From Hydrogenophaga pseudoflava (GTDB lineage Bacteria; Pseudomonadota; Gammaproteobacteria; Burkholderiales; Burkholderiaceae_C): a stretch of 64,000 nt of DNA. Below the pieces are notes generated by a model. It saw nothing but the letters and a program-made list of their open reading frames with translations. It was not told the origin of the DNA and searched no databases. The translations under genes and the position numbers were made by a program. Positions 35,886 to 45,819 of this stretch are shown piece after piece (position 1 is the first letter of the stretch; every line of letters starts with the position of its first letter). The stretch is from assembly GCF_031020795.1 (NCBI RefSeq), contig NZ_JAVHJP010000006.1, positions 248,001 to 312,000 on the forward strand, written 5' to 3'.

Positions 35886-37583
35886 TCAGGGAAAGGCCAG
35901 GCGCGCCGGCGCCACGGAAGCCAGGTAAGCACGCCAGCCACCCAGGTGGGTGATGTCGGCCGCGCCCTGCAGCGCCCGGGGCTCGCACAGGAAGCCCTGC
36001 ACGCTGCTGCCGTCGGCCAGCTGCAGGCTGCCGATGGACAGGGGCGCGGGCACCAGCGCGACAAAGCCGCCGTATTCGGAGAGCGGCATCTCCCACACCT
36101 CGATCTCGATGCGCCCGCCCTCCCCCGGCGCCACGCGCAGCAGGCCGGGTTTGGGCGGCGTGATGTCGGGCAGCGCGTAGAGGCGGTAGACCGGCGCGGT
36201 GTGGGTGCGGCAGATCAGCGTGGCGCCGCGTTCGGTGAGCTGGCCGTTGAGCGGCATGCCCGAGAGGTGCGCCCCGACCACGGCCACACGCACGCGCGGC
36301 GGCGCGGCCTGGGTCAGGCCCGCGATGGGCTGGGGCTCGGGCAGCGGCCGGCCGGTGGCGCCCTGGGTCAGACCGGCGGCATGGTGGTAGCGCTGGCCCA
36401 GCTCGGCGAGCTGCCAGTCGCTGCCGCAGCGGCCGATCAGGGTGATGCCGAACGGCAGGCCGTCCGTGCGGAAGCTGCTGGGCACCGACAGCGCGGCGTA
36501 GTCCAGCAGGTTGACGAAGTTGGTGTAGGCCCCGAGCTGGCGGTTCAGCACCACCGGGTCGGCGAGCATCGCTTCGATGGTGGGGTGCGTGGGCGCGGTC
36601 GGCACTACCATGAGGTCCAGCCCGCGCCACAGCGGCTCGGCCTGCTGGGCCAGGGCCGCCAGGCGGGTCTGCGCGGCCACCAGATCGGCCGCGCTGTAGG
36701 GGCGGCCGGCGCCGACGATGCTGCGCACCGGCTCGATCAGTTCTTCCTCGTGCGCATCGAAGAAGCCGCGGATGGCTTCGTAGCGCTGCGCCACGAGCGC
36801 GCTGCCGTAGAGCATGTCGGCGCAGGCCGTGAACACGCCGAAGTCGACGGGCACGGCCTCGCCGCCCAGGTCCTTCAGGCGCTGGACCGCCTCGTCAAAT
36901 GCGGCGCGCGCGGCCTCGTCGCCAAAGAATTCGGGCGAAGCCGGCAGGCCGAAGCGGAAGCGCGCACCGAAGGGCGTGCTGGCCAGGGACAGCGTGCGCG
37001 AGTACGGGTCCACCGCATCGGGCCCCAGCGCGGCGGCCAGCACCTGCGCGGCGCGCGCCACCGTGGTGGCGAAGATGGACACGCAGTCCACCGCCTGCGC
37101 AGCAGGCACCACGCCCCGGGCGCTGATCAGCCCGCGCGAGGGCTTCAGGCCCACGATGTTGTTCAGCCCGGCCGGCACGCGGCCCGAGCCCGCCGTGTCG
37201 GTGCCGAGCGCGAAGTCCACCTGACCGGTGGCCACCACATAGGCCGAGCCCGAGCTGGAGCCGCCCGACACATACCGCGGGTTGAGCGCATTGGGCACCG
37301 CGCCGTAGGGCGAACGCGTGCCGTTCAGACCGCAGGCGAACTGGTCGAGGTTGGTCTTGCCCTGCAGCGACGCACCAGCATCGAGCAGCTTCTGCACCAC
37401 GGTGGCGTGGGCGGCGGCGGTGTAGGCAAACGCGGGACAGGCCGCCGTGGTCGGCCATCCGGCCACGTCGATGTTGTCCTTGACCGCAAACGTCAGCCCC
37501 GCCAGCGGCCCATCCACCGTCCCTTGAACGTGCTGGGGCGGCTGGAACAGCCAGGCGGCGGATCGGTCGCGGTCTTGCACCAT
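35886..37583 (-). CDS. atzF: Allophanate hydrolase, AtzF type
   Basis: Allophanate hydrolase releases two ammonia and two carbon dioxide from allophanate. The 565-aa protein has an N-terminal amidase-signature domain with the catalytic Lys in FAVKDNIDVAGWPT and Ser residues in SGGSSSGSAYVVATG and GTDTAGSGRVPAG, and a C-terminal domain of about 130 residues (VAVVGAHLSGMPLN; GFLCEPRALQGA) characteristic of AtzF and the urea-amidolyase amidase part. It is the first gene of the operon, about 23 bases from a predicted sigma-54 transcription start. Confidence 0.92.
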   Translation of the reverse strand: MVQDRDRSAAWLFQPPQHVQGTVDGPLAGLTFAVKDNIDVAGWPTTAACPAFAYTAAAHATVVQKLLDAGASLQGKTNLDQFACGLNGTRSPYGAVPNALNPRYVSGGSSSGSAYVVATGQVDFALGTDTAGSGRVPAGLNNIVGLKPSRGLISARGVVPAAQAVDCVSIFATTVARAAQVLAAALGPDAVDPYSRTLSLASTPFGARFRFGLPASPEFFGDEAARAAFDEAVQRLKDLGGEAVPVDFGVFTACADMLYGSALVAQRYEAIRGFFDAHEEELIEPVRSIVGAGRPYSAADLVAAQTRLAALAQQAEPLWRGLDLMVVPTAPTHPTIEAMLADPVVLNRQLGAYTNFVNLLDYAALSVPSSFRTDGLPFGITLIGRCGSDWQLAELGQRYHHAAGLTQGATGRPLPEPQPIAGLTQAAPPRVRVAVVGAHLSGMPLNGQLTERGATLICRTHTAPVYRLYALPDITPPKPGLLRVAPGEGGRIEIEVWEMPLSEYGGFVALVPAPLSIGSLQLADGSSVQGFLCEPRALQGAADITHLGGWRAYLASVAPARLAFP

Positions 37584-37595
37584 TTCGATTCATCC

Positions 37596-37625
37596 CATCT
37601 TGGATACAAGTTGTAATGCAAGATG
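37596..37625. promoter_or_regulatory. 30-bp inverted repeat, candidate GntR operator
   Basis: CATCTTGGATACAA and TTGTAATGCAAGATG face each other around a central G, with one mismatch and one bulged base; the core TACAA-G-TTGTA is perfect. It covers the -12 element and predicted start of the sigma-54 promoter, so a bound protein would block transcription. The operon-encoded GntR regulator is the likely ligand-responsive repressor. Confidence 0.6.
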
Positions 37626-37632
37626 AATGCCA
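37617..37632 (-). promoter_or_regulatory. Sigma-54 (-24/-12) promoter of the atz-like operon
   Basis: On the minus strand TGGCATTCATCTTGCA matches the sigma-54 consensus TGGCAC-N5-TTGCA with one difference and the exact spacing of GG and GC. The start would be near 37606, 23 bases before the atzF ATG. Sigma-54 control fits nitrogen limitation (NtrC); I could not find a convincing NtrC site upstream by eye. Confidence 0.65.
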
Positions 37633-37834
37633 GATGCAGGGCGACCTCCCCTGCCCTGCCCAAAAAACGGGCAACCTCGCCGCAAGCCTTGTGCGGCGCC
37701 CACTTGGCGCAGATGTCCGGGACATATCCACAGGCTTACCCCCTGCGGCTGGGTGCAACCGTTCAGGTGACTGCGGTCACCCGGCCAGCATAGGCACCGG
37801 CTGCCCGGTCACCGTGGCGCTCTCGACCTGCGGT

Positions 37835-38083
37835 TCACCTCTCGCCCGCAGGGCTTCGCAAAGCGGCGTTGAGCTGATCGACCACCTCGGCCCAGTCGGC
37901 ATCTTCCTGAAGTTCTTCTCGCAACAGCGCCGCCTGCGCCGGTGTCCAGAACGGCGCGTCGGCCAGCAGCACGTCGCCAGGCAGGGGGGAGTGGGTCTGC
38001 AGGAAGGCCCTGATCTCTGCCTCGTCCATGCGCAGACCCAGTTGCGCAAACAGTTCAGAGAAGCGGTGGAATGGTTTTTCCAT
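37835..38083 (-). CDS. DUF2789 family protein
   Basis: An 82-aa cytoplasmic protein, with FSELFAQLGLRMDEAEIRAF, then APFWTPAQAALLREELQEDADWAEVVDQLNAALR. The pattern is that of DUF2789, a small proteobacterial family of unknown function. It is the last gene on the minus strand before the atz operon promoter and lies 36 bases after the interrupted DUF4010 gene. A 16-bp palindrome, GGTGAC-TGCG-GTCACC, follows at 37766-37781. Confidence 0.8.
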   Translation of the reverse strand: MEKPFHRFSELFAQLGLRMDEAEIRAFLQTHSPLPGDVLLADAPFWTPAQAALLREELQEDADWAEVVDQLNAALRSPAGER

Positions 38084-38119
38084 GGTGGAGATGTCCTTTC
38101 TTTGATCAGCGCCGACACA

Positions 38120-39400
38120 TCACGGATAGGCTTGAGCCAGCACCAGAACGGCGGCACCACCGGTGACGGCCACCAGGTACCCGACCAAGACGCCTCGGCC
38201 CATCCGCGAACCGCCGGTCGTCCAGGCGATGCCGATTTTGGTGAACAAATTGCTCAGCGTTGCGAGCGCCATGGCCGTCAGCGTGGTCTAGGTGGACAGC
38301 TCGCCCGATCCATGCAGCTGGCTGAGCGAAATCAGGATGGCATCGACGTCGGCCAGTCCGGAGACCGCCGACAGGACGTAGAGCCCACCGGTGTTCAGCC
38401 ATTCCCGGGCCGCAGGCACCAGCACACTCATCACGGCCAGGAACCCACCGAACCCGAGCGCGGTCCCCAGACTGAAGGGCGGCATGGTTTCAATCCCGCC
38501 CTGGCCCGACGCGGTGGGTGCGTGCCGCCGCCAGCGCCACACGGCCCAACCCAGCGACACCAGACCCATCGCCAGCAGGCCGCTGCCAAAGCTGGACAGC
38601 AGCGAGGGCTGCAACGCCATCAGCAAAATGAACATGCGAAAGAACATGACGCCACAGGCCGCCACGGCGCCGGAGACGGCTGCGTCCGCCAGGTCCGGTT
38701 GCTGGCGCGCGTATCGCGCCAGGGTCATGGTGGAGGCCGTGGAGGACGCCAGTCCGCCCAGGATGCCCGTCCACAGGATCCCTCTGTGCGCGCCGGTGAC
38801 GCGCATCGCGAAATGGCCCGTGAGCGAGAGGCCGGCCACCAGGATGACGGCCCGCCACAACCGGTACGGGTTGATGGCGCCGTAGGGGCCCAGACCGGTG
38901 TCGGGCAGGTGGGGCAGGACGACCATGGTCAACACCAGCAGCTGCAGCGACGCCCGCAGCTCCCCGTGGTCGATCAGCCGCAGCCAGCCGTGCAGGGTGG
39001 GCTTGAGATCCAGCAGCACGGCGCCCACCACGGCCGCCGAGAGCGCCAGGGTGACGTTGCCATGTGCGGCAAAGGCGCCGAGCACCAGGGTCAGGAGCAT
39101 GGCCACCGGTGTGGTGGCGCTGCGATCGCCCGACACCGTGGCATGGCGGCTGTACGACACCGTCACCAGCAGGGCCAGGCCGAGCAGCCCGGCGACCAGC
39201 GGCCAGGCACCGAAACCCGGCTGCAAATGGCCCAGAACGCCCCCGAGCATGCCGGTCAGGGCGAAGGTGCGCAGGCCGGCCACGCGGCCGCCCTCAGGCT
39301 GTTCCCGTTCCTTCCAGCCACGTTCCAGACCCATCACCAGCCCCACGGCCAGCGCGCCGATCAGGCCCTGTGCACCGGACGGCAGCGCCCACTCGTTCAC
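38120..39400 (-). pseudogene. MgtC/SapB-DUF4010 membrane protein interrupted by an in-frame TAG
   Basis: The N-terminal part (370 codons, 38288-39400) is an MgtC-type membrane domain (IGALAVGLVMGLERGWKER, then RTFALTGMLGG) followed by a DUF4010 region of many helices. A TAG at 38288-38290 stops it after SQLHGSGELST. Read through in the same frame, 55 further codons continue a typical DUF4010 end (LATLSNLFTKIGIAWTTGG, then GVLVGYLVAVTGGAAVLVLA) to a TGA at 38120-38122. The restored protein would have the usual family length of about 425. So this is a nonsense mutation, a sequencing error (CAG to TAG would do) or read-through. The ATG overlaps the SRPBCC gene by 4 bases. Confidence 0.8.
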
Positions 39401-39900
39401 CGGACCTCCGCCTTGAAGTTGTGTGTCACGGCCCGCAGCATCTCACGCAGGCACCAGTCGGCATAGACAGGGGCCAGCCATCGAGCCAGCCCGCGCAACC
39501 AGCCGCCTGACGGCAGGCTGTAGTCGATCCAGATCCGCACATGGGTGCCGGCGGGTTCGGCGCCCAGTTCAAATCCCATCCTGTAATGTCCAATCACCAG
39601 CAGCCTGGGTTGGCCCCGTGTTTCCCAGACCTTGCGCCGTGGCGGTAGGCGTTCGATGACGGCTTCCTCCAGCCACAGGGCCAGCCCCAGGAAGCGGCCG
39701 GACATCCGGATCACCGATCCCACCTGCTGCCCCCGCTGTTCGTCGGTTTCGGTGCGCATGGTTCCGCCGGCCATCATGGGCGAACGCCGGTTCATGTGCT
39801 GTCCCAGCAGGCGCGGGTCGTCCAGCACCTTGAAGACCGCCTCCGCACGGGCGCCGCCCACCCGTGCGCTGCGCTCTCGATGGAAAGGGTGGTCGTTCAA
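39397..39900 (-). CDS. SRPBCC (START-like) family protein
   Basis: A 167-aa protein with the SRPBCC lipid/ligand-binding pattern: AEAVFKVLDDPRLLGQHM at the start, a central beta region (GSVIRMSGRFLGLALWLEEAV) and a C-terminal helix (LRGLARWLAPVYADWCLREML). Such proteins bind hydrophobic ligands; no partner is known. It lies between the copper ATPase and the interrupted MgtC-like gene. Confidence 0.72.
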   Translation of the reverse strand: MNDHPFHRERSARVGGARAEAVFKVLDDPRLLGQHMNRRSPMMAGGTMRTETDEQRGQQVGSVIRMSGRFLGLALWLEEAVIERLPPRRKVWETRGQPRLLVIGHYRMGFELGAEPAGTHVRIWIDYSLPSGGWLRGLARWLAPVYADWCLREMLRAVTHNFKAEVR

Positions 39901-39949
39901 CGAAAGGCTCCCGATGGGCCGGTGGCTCTGGGTGTGATGCCGATGCCTG

Positions 39950-42301
<2,352 letters not shown>

Positions 42302-42358
42302 GGCAAAAGGCCTTCCATTCAATGGTGCGTCACCGAGCCATTCGGTGCCATGAAGCGC

Positions 42359-43009
42359 TCAGGAGGCGGCTGCATCCTGGCTCCACCGCGGGATGAACCG
42401 CGGAGTCTTCTGGGCATAACGCTCGAACTCTGCACCGAATTGCGCGTGCATTTCGGCTTCCTCGGTCACTGCCAGACGCCCATACATCAGCAGCAACACC
42501 GGGAACATCAGCAAGGTCAGCACCGTGGGCCACTGCAACAGAAAGCCCAGCAGGATCAGCACAAAGGCCACGTACTGCGGGTGGCGGATGCGGGCATAGG
42601 GGCCTGCGGTGGCCAGGGTGTGCCTGCGCTGGGCGTGGTACAGCACGTTCCAGGCCGTGGACAGCAGGTAAAAACCCAACCCCAGCAAGACGTAACTGGC
42701 GATGTGCAACACGCCGAAATGCGGATCGCCCTTTTCGCCCAGCAGGGTGGACCACAGGTGGCCGGCGTCGTGCGAAAGAATGTCCAGCTGGGGGAACCGG
42801 GTCTGCAGCCAGCCCGACAGCAGGTAGATGGTCAGCGGAAACCCGTACATCTCGACAAACAGTGCCACGATGAAGGCCGAGTAGGCGCCAAAGCTGCGCC
42901 AGTCGCGTGCCGTGGCCGGCTTGAAAAAGCTGTGGGCGAACAGGATGAAGATGGCCGAATTGAGGGCGACCACACCCCACAGGCCGTAGGCAGACGGTTC
43001 GTGGTTCAT
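42359..43009 (-). CDS. ICMT/phospholipid-methyltransferase-like membrane protein
   Basis: A 216-aa membrane protein with about five to six helices and the isoprenylcysteine/phospholipid methyltransferase pattern near residues 135-160 (ATAGPYARIRHPQYVAFVLILLGF) and a second part YGRLAVTEEAEMHAQFGAEFERY. Such genes often accompany copper ATPases in betaproteobacteria; the methyl acceptor is unknown. It overlaps DUF2933 by 4 bases. Confidence 0.82.
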   Translation of the reverse strand: MNHEPSAYGLWGVVALNSAIFILFAHSFFKPATARDWRSFGAYSAFIVALFVEMYGFPLTIYLLSGWLQTRFPQLDILSHDAGHLWSTLLGEKGDPHFGVLHIASYVLLGLGFYLLSTAWNVLYHAQRRHTLATAGPYARIRHPQYVAFVLILLGFLLQWPTVLTLLMFPVLLLMYGRLAVTEEAEMHAQFGAEFERYAQKTPRFIPRWSQDAAAS

Positions 43010-43290
43010 GATGGCCTTCCTGGTTCTTGTGGGCCACTGGAGGCAGCGCCGGAATCGTCCTGGCCATGGTGATGCCCATGCCCCCCGTGCCCCCCGTGCC
43101 CATGGTGCATGAAGACGTGCATCAAGGGACAGGCCAGCAAAAGGAGATAGGGCAAGGCTCCGGCCACGTGGGCAAGGTGTTCGGTCAGCAGGAAGTACGC
43201 GGCCACTGCACCGACCACGATCAGGCCGACCGCGTACCGGGAACGCCAGAAGCCGGGAGGAGCGTCGTGCCCTGGATGCTCATGGTTCAT
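43006..43290 (-). CDS. DUF2933 domain protein
   Basis: A 94-aa protein with two membrane segments (YAVGLIVVGAVAAYFLLTEH and ALPYLLLLACPLMHVFMHHG) and a His/Gly-rich tail (HHGHGGHGGHGHHHGQ) that could bind copper. DUF2933 genes are typical of copper and silver resistance clusters. Confidence 0.85.
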   Translation of the reverse strand: MNHEHPGHDAPPGFWRSRYAVGLIVVGAVAAYFLLTEHLAHVAGALPYLLLLACPLMHVFMHHGHGGHGGHGHHHGQDDSGAASSGPQEPGRPS

Positions 43291-43307
43291 GGTGGTGGCC
43301 TTCTGAA

Positions 43308-43880
43308 TTACCTGGTGGCGGGCATCTGCATGCGGTCCATCATCATCTGCATCATGGACTGCATCATGTCCATGCGCTTTTCCATCATCTGGTGTTTGCC
43401 CATCATGTCCATGGGCATCTTGCCCATCATGCCACCCTTGTCCCCCATGCCCATGCCACCGCCGCGCATGCCGTCCATCATGGACATGGCCTCCTGCAGG
43501 GTCTTCATGTGTTCGGGCATCAAGGCCATGCGCTCTTCCGGCGTCTTGGCGGCCATGAACTTCTCATGCATCTCCTGCATGATCTTCATCTTGGCGTCCA
43601 TCTGACCCATTTTTTCCACAGCCCCTTTGTCCATTGCTGCCGGCGGGACCTTGGCCGATGCGGGTTTGGCAGCAGACTGGGGCTCGGCGGGTTTCGGCGC
43701 AGCGGCTTTGGGCGCAGCGGCTTTGGGCGCAGGCTTGGGGGCAGAGGCGGCATCGGCCGGATGGTGGGCCGTGTGGTCTTCGGTCTTGCTGTCCTGCGCC
43801 CACACACCCGCGCCGACAAACGCCAGCGACAGGGCCAGGACCAGACGCGATGCGGACAACCCAACAGTACGGGATTCCAT
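43308..43880 (-). CDS. Met-rich exported protein
   Basis: A 190-aa protein with a signal peptide (SRLVLALSLAFVGAGVWAQ), an Ala/Pro/Lys spacer (repeats of APKAAAPK) and a C-terminal region in which about 34 of the last 110 residues are methionine (for example MMQSMMQMMMDRMQM). Methionine clusters bind Cu(I) in the periplasm, so a copper-scavenging or delivery role is likely. AAGGAAG precedes the ATG at 43880. No named family. Confidence 0.8.
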   Translation of the reverse strand: MESRTVGLSASRLVLALSLAFVGAGVWAQDSKTEDHTAHHPADAASAPKPAPKAAAPKAAAPKPAEPQSAAKPASAKVPPAAMDKGAVEKMGQMDAKMKIMQEMHEKFMAAKTPEERMALMPEHMKTLQEAMSMMDGMRGGGMGMGDKGGMMGKMPMDMMGKHQMMEKRMDMMQSMMQMMMDRMQMPATR

Positions 43881-43948
43881 GGTGAACTTCCTTTCGATGT
43901 CGTGTTGCCGCGCCGGAGCAACGAAATGGAAAGGGGCCATGGCTGGTG

Positions 43949-44134
43949 CTACGCCTTGCCTGACGCCGAAGTGCGGCGCAGCAACAAGCCACCCAGACCC
44001 ATGAACAGTACGGAGCCGAAGCCCCAGACCCAGGCGTAGCCGATCATGTCGCCCCAGGGCGCCAGGGCATACAGCACACCGAGAATCGCCCAGACGATGG
44101 CCACCGGGACGATGAGCCAGAAATCTTCGTTCAT
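43949..44134 (-). CDS. Small two-helix membrane protein
   Basis: A 61-aa protein, nearly all membrane-embedded: FWLIVPVAIVWAILGVLYAL and YAWVWGFGSVLFMGLGGLLL, with a short basic tail. It follows the oxidase subunit I gene by 21 bases and may be a small oxidase subunit, but no family is recognised. Confidence 0.65.
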   Translation of the reverse strand: MNEDFWLIVPVAIVWAILGVLYALAPWGDMIGYAWVWGFGSVLFMGLGGLLLRRTSASGKA

Positions 44135-44155
44135 ACCAAGCTCTCTTTCCTGTGT

Positions 44156-45817
44156 TCAGTGTCCACCGCCGCCCGAGGCACTGAGGGGCAAAGACTGCAT
44201 CAGCTCAAAACCCACGGCGGAAAACACATACATGGCGGCCACGATGAGCAGGATGGACAACGGGCCCACCCAGGCTCGGGCACCCGCCGTCACATCGGTA
44301 CCACCCCAGCGCACCGGCGGCTGAATGTCTGCGGTGTCGGCCCGACGAGGGGACAGCAGGCTGGCTGCGATGCCTCCGGCGAATACCAGCAAGGCCATCG
44401 CCATGACGCTTCCGCCCACGGCCACCGCCAGCATGAGGCTGTGCCAGACCGCCGGAGCCTGCTGCTGGTAGCTGATGTCCATGACCCGTCGCGGCACCCC
44501 CATGTAGCCGGCCGCGATGCCGGCGGCGCCGAACACTAGCAAGCCTGCCAGGGCCAGCCAGGGCATCCAGCGCAGGACACGGGGCTTCCACAAGGCACGG
44601 CCACCGATGGCGGGCAAGACCACGGACAGCGCGGCCAGCAGCGTCATGCTGACCGTGCCGACCGTGAAGAAGTGGAAGTACCCGGGCACGAAGAACGTAT
44701 CCGACAGCAGCGGTGCCAGTTGCCCCTGGATCAGGACGAAGGCGAACACCAGCCCGAAAGCCATGCTCAGCACCCCGGCCCCGACCGCGGCCATGGCCGG
44801 ATGGCGCCAGGGCAGCAACCGAATCCAGCCGAACAGGCCGCGCCCGCCGTGGGTGCGGGCGTGCACCTCCAGCGAGGCGACGATGATCAGAAAGGCGGTC
44901 AGCGTCGGCACGCTGACGAACAGCGACAGCATGGAGCCGGCCACCTGCACCACCTTGGGCAGGTCCGGCTCCAGGAACATGTGGTACAGCGAGGTCGGCG
45001 GTACGAACACCAGGTACATCGAGAAAACGATCTTCGAGAAGCGTTCGCCGAACACCGACTTGACGCCGGTCAGTGCCTGCACCAGCACGTACCACAGGAT
45101 CACCGTGGCCATCAGCGGCAGGTAGTGCATGTTGTGGAAAACGATGTGCCAGCGCGTGCCATGGCTCAGCGGGAAGGGGCCGGCGCCCAGCGCCCACAGC
45201 ACGCCGGGAACGAAGGTGTAGAGCGCCGCGAAGCCGGTCACGACCAGGAAGCCGGCCCAGGCAAACAGGGCAAACCCGACGGCACTGAGCTTGTCCTGCC
45301 GGCCTTGCCAGCGCGGGCGCAGCAGCGTCACGATGGCGCTGGCGGGCAGCAACATCAGGCCCAGACCCAGCAGGCTGTAGCCGGTGTTGAACAGCAGCAG
45401 GTCGCGCGGGTTGTCGCGCACCAGCTCGGGCGAGCCGTTGTAGAGCAACGGGGTGCCGGACACGGAACCCGCCATGCTCAGACCCAGGCCCAGCAGCATC
45501 AGGCCAAAGGCCGCCCATGCGAGCGGGCGCCACGCCAGGCCTTTGCCGTGCTCGCAGGCGGCCAAGCCCAGCAGCAAGGCGGTCTGGGCAGTGAACAGCC
45601 AGTAGAAGAAGATGCCGACCCCGTGGACGGTGAGGAAGCGGTAGCCGTCGGCCATGGGCACGCTGAGCAGGCCGCCACGCACCAGAGCCGTGGCCACACC
45701 GGCCAGGACGCCGATGAACAAGGCCAGCAAGGCCACGGCGGCCATGCTTTTGAGGAGCGTGCGATCAGCGCCGGGCAAAGCGTTCAGGCGCTGGGGATAG
45801 GTGGGTGCGTGTGCCAT
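44156..45817 (-). CDS. B-type (ba3-like) heme-copper oxidase subunit I homologue with altered active site
   Basis: A 553-aa membrane protein with about 12-13 helices. It aligns well by eye with subunit I of ba3 oxidase: GGRGLFGWIR and GVPRR are shared blocks. The low-spin heme ligands appear kept (His65 in FLTVHGVG, His382 in PGYFHFF), as do a copper-B His and cross-link Tyr (His228 and Tyr232 in FHNMHYLP). But the His-His pair of copper B reads Tyr278-His279 (SLYHMF), and the high-spin heme ligand in PGHFH reads Tyr380 (PGYFH). Oxygen reduction is therefore doubtful. It follows subunit II by 2 bases. Confidence 0.8.
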   Translation of the reverse strand: MAHAPTYPQRLNALPGADRTLLKSMAAVALLALFIGVLAGVATALVRGGLLSVPMADGYRFLTVHGVGIFFYWLFTAQTALLLGLAACEHGKGLAWRPLAWAAFGLMLLGLGLSMAGSVSGTPLLYNGSPELVRDNPRDLLLFNTGYSLLGLGLMLLPASAIVTLLRPRWQGRQDKLSAVGFALFAWAGFLVVTGFAALYTFVPGVLWALGAGPFPLSHGTRWHIVFHNMHYLPLMATVILWYVLVQALTGVKSVFGERFSKIVFSMYLVFVPPTSLYHMFLEPDLPKVVQVAGSMLSLFVSVPTLTAFLIIVASLEVHARTHGGRGLFGWIRLLPWRHPAMAAVGAGVLSMAFGLVFAFVLIQGQLAPLLSDTFFVPGYFHFFTVGTVSMTLLAALSVVLPAIGGRALWKPRVLRWMPWLALAGLLVFGAAGIAAGYMGVPRRVMDISYQQQAPAVWHSLMLAVAVGGSVMAMALLVFAGGIAASLLSPRRADTADIQPPVRWGGTDVTAGARAWVGPLSILLIVAAMYVFSAVGFELMQSLPLSASGGGGH

Positions 45818-45819
45818 GG

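Noticed and set aside
35608..36630. A 340-codon minus-strand frame that contains the AtzG sequence at its end
   Set aside because: Only the last 67 codons (from ATG 35811) look like protein of a known family; the upstream part is an out-of-frame reading of atzF, so no atzF-atzG fusion is claimed.
37640..37760. NtrC-like enhancer sites upstream of the sigma-54 promoter
   Set aside because: Only loose matches such as TGCG...CGCA were seen; none fits the NtrC consensus well enough.
37766..37781. GGTGAC-TGCG-GTCACC palindrome downstream of the DUF2789 gene
   Set aside because: A short perfect dyad without a T-run and with no clear partner site. It could be a regulator site or a weak terminator, but support is too thin for a call.
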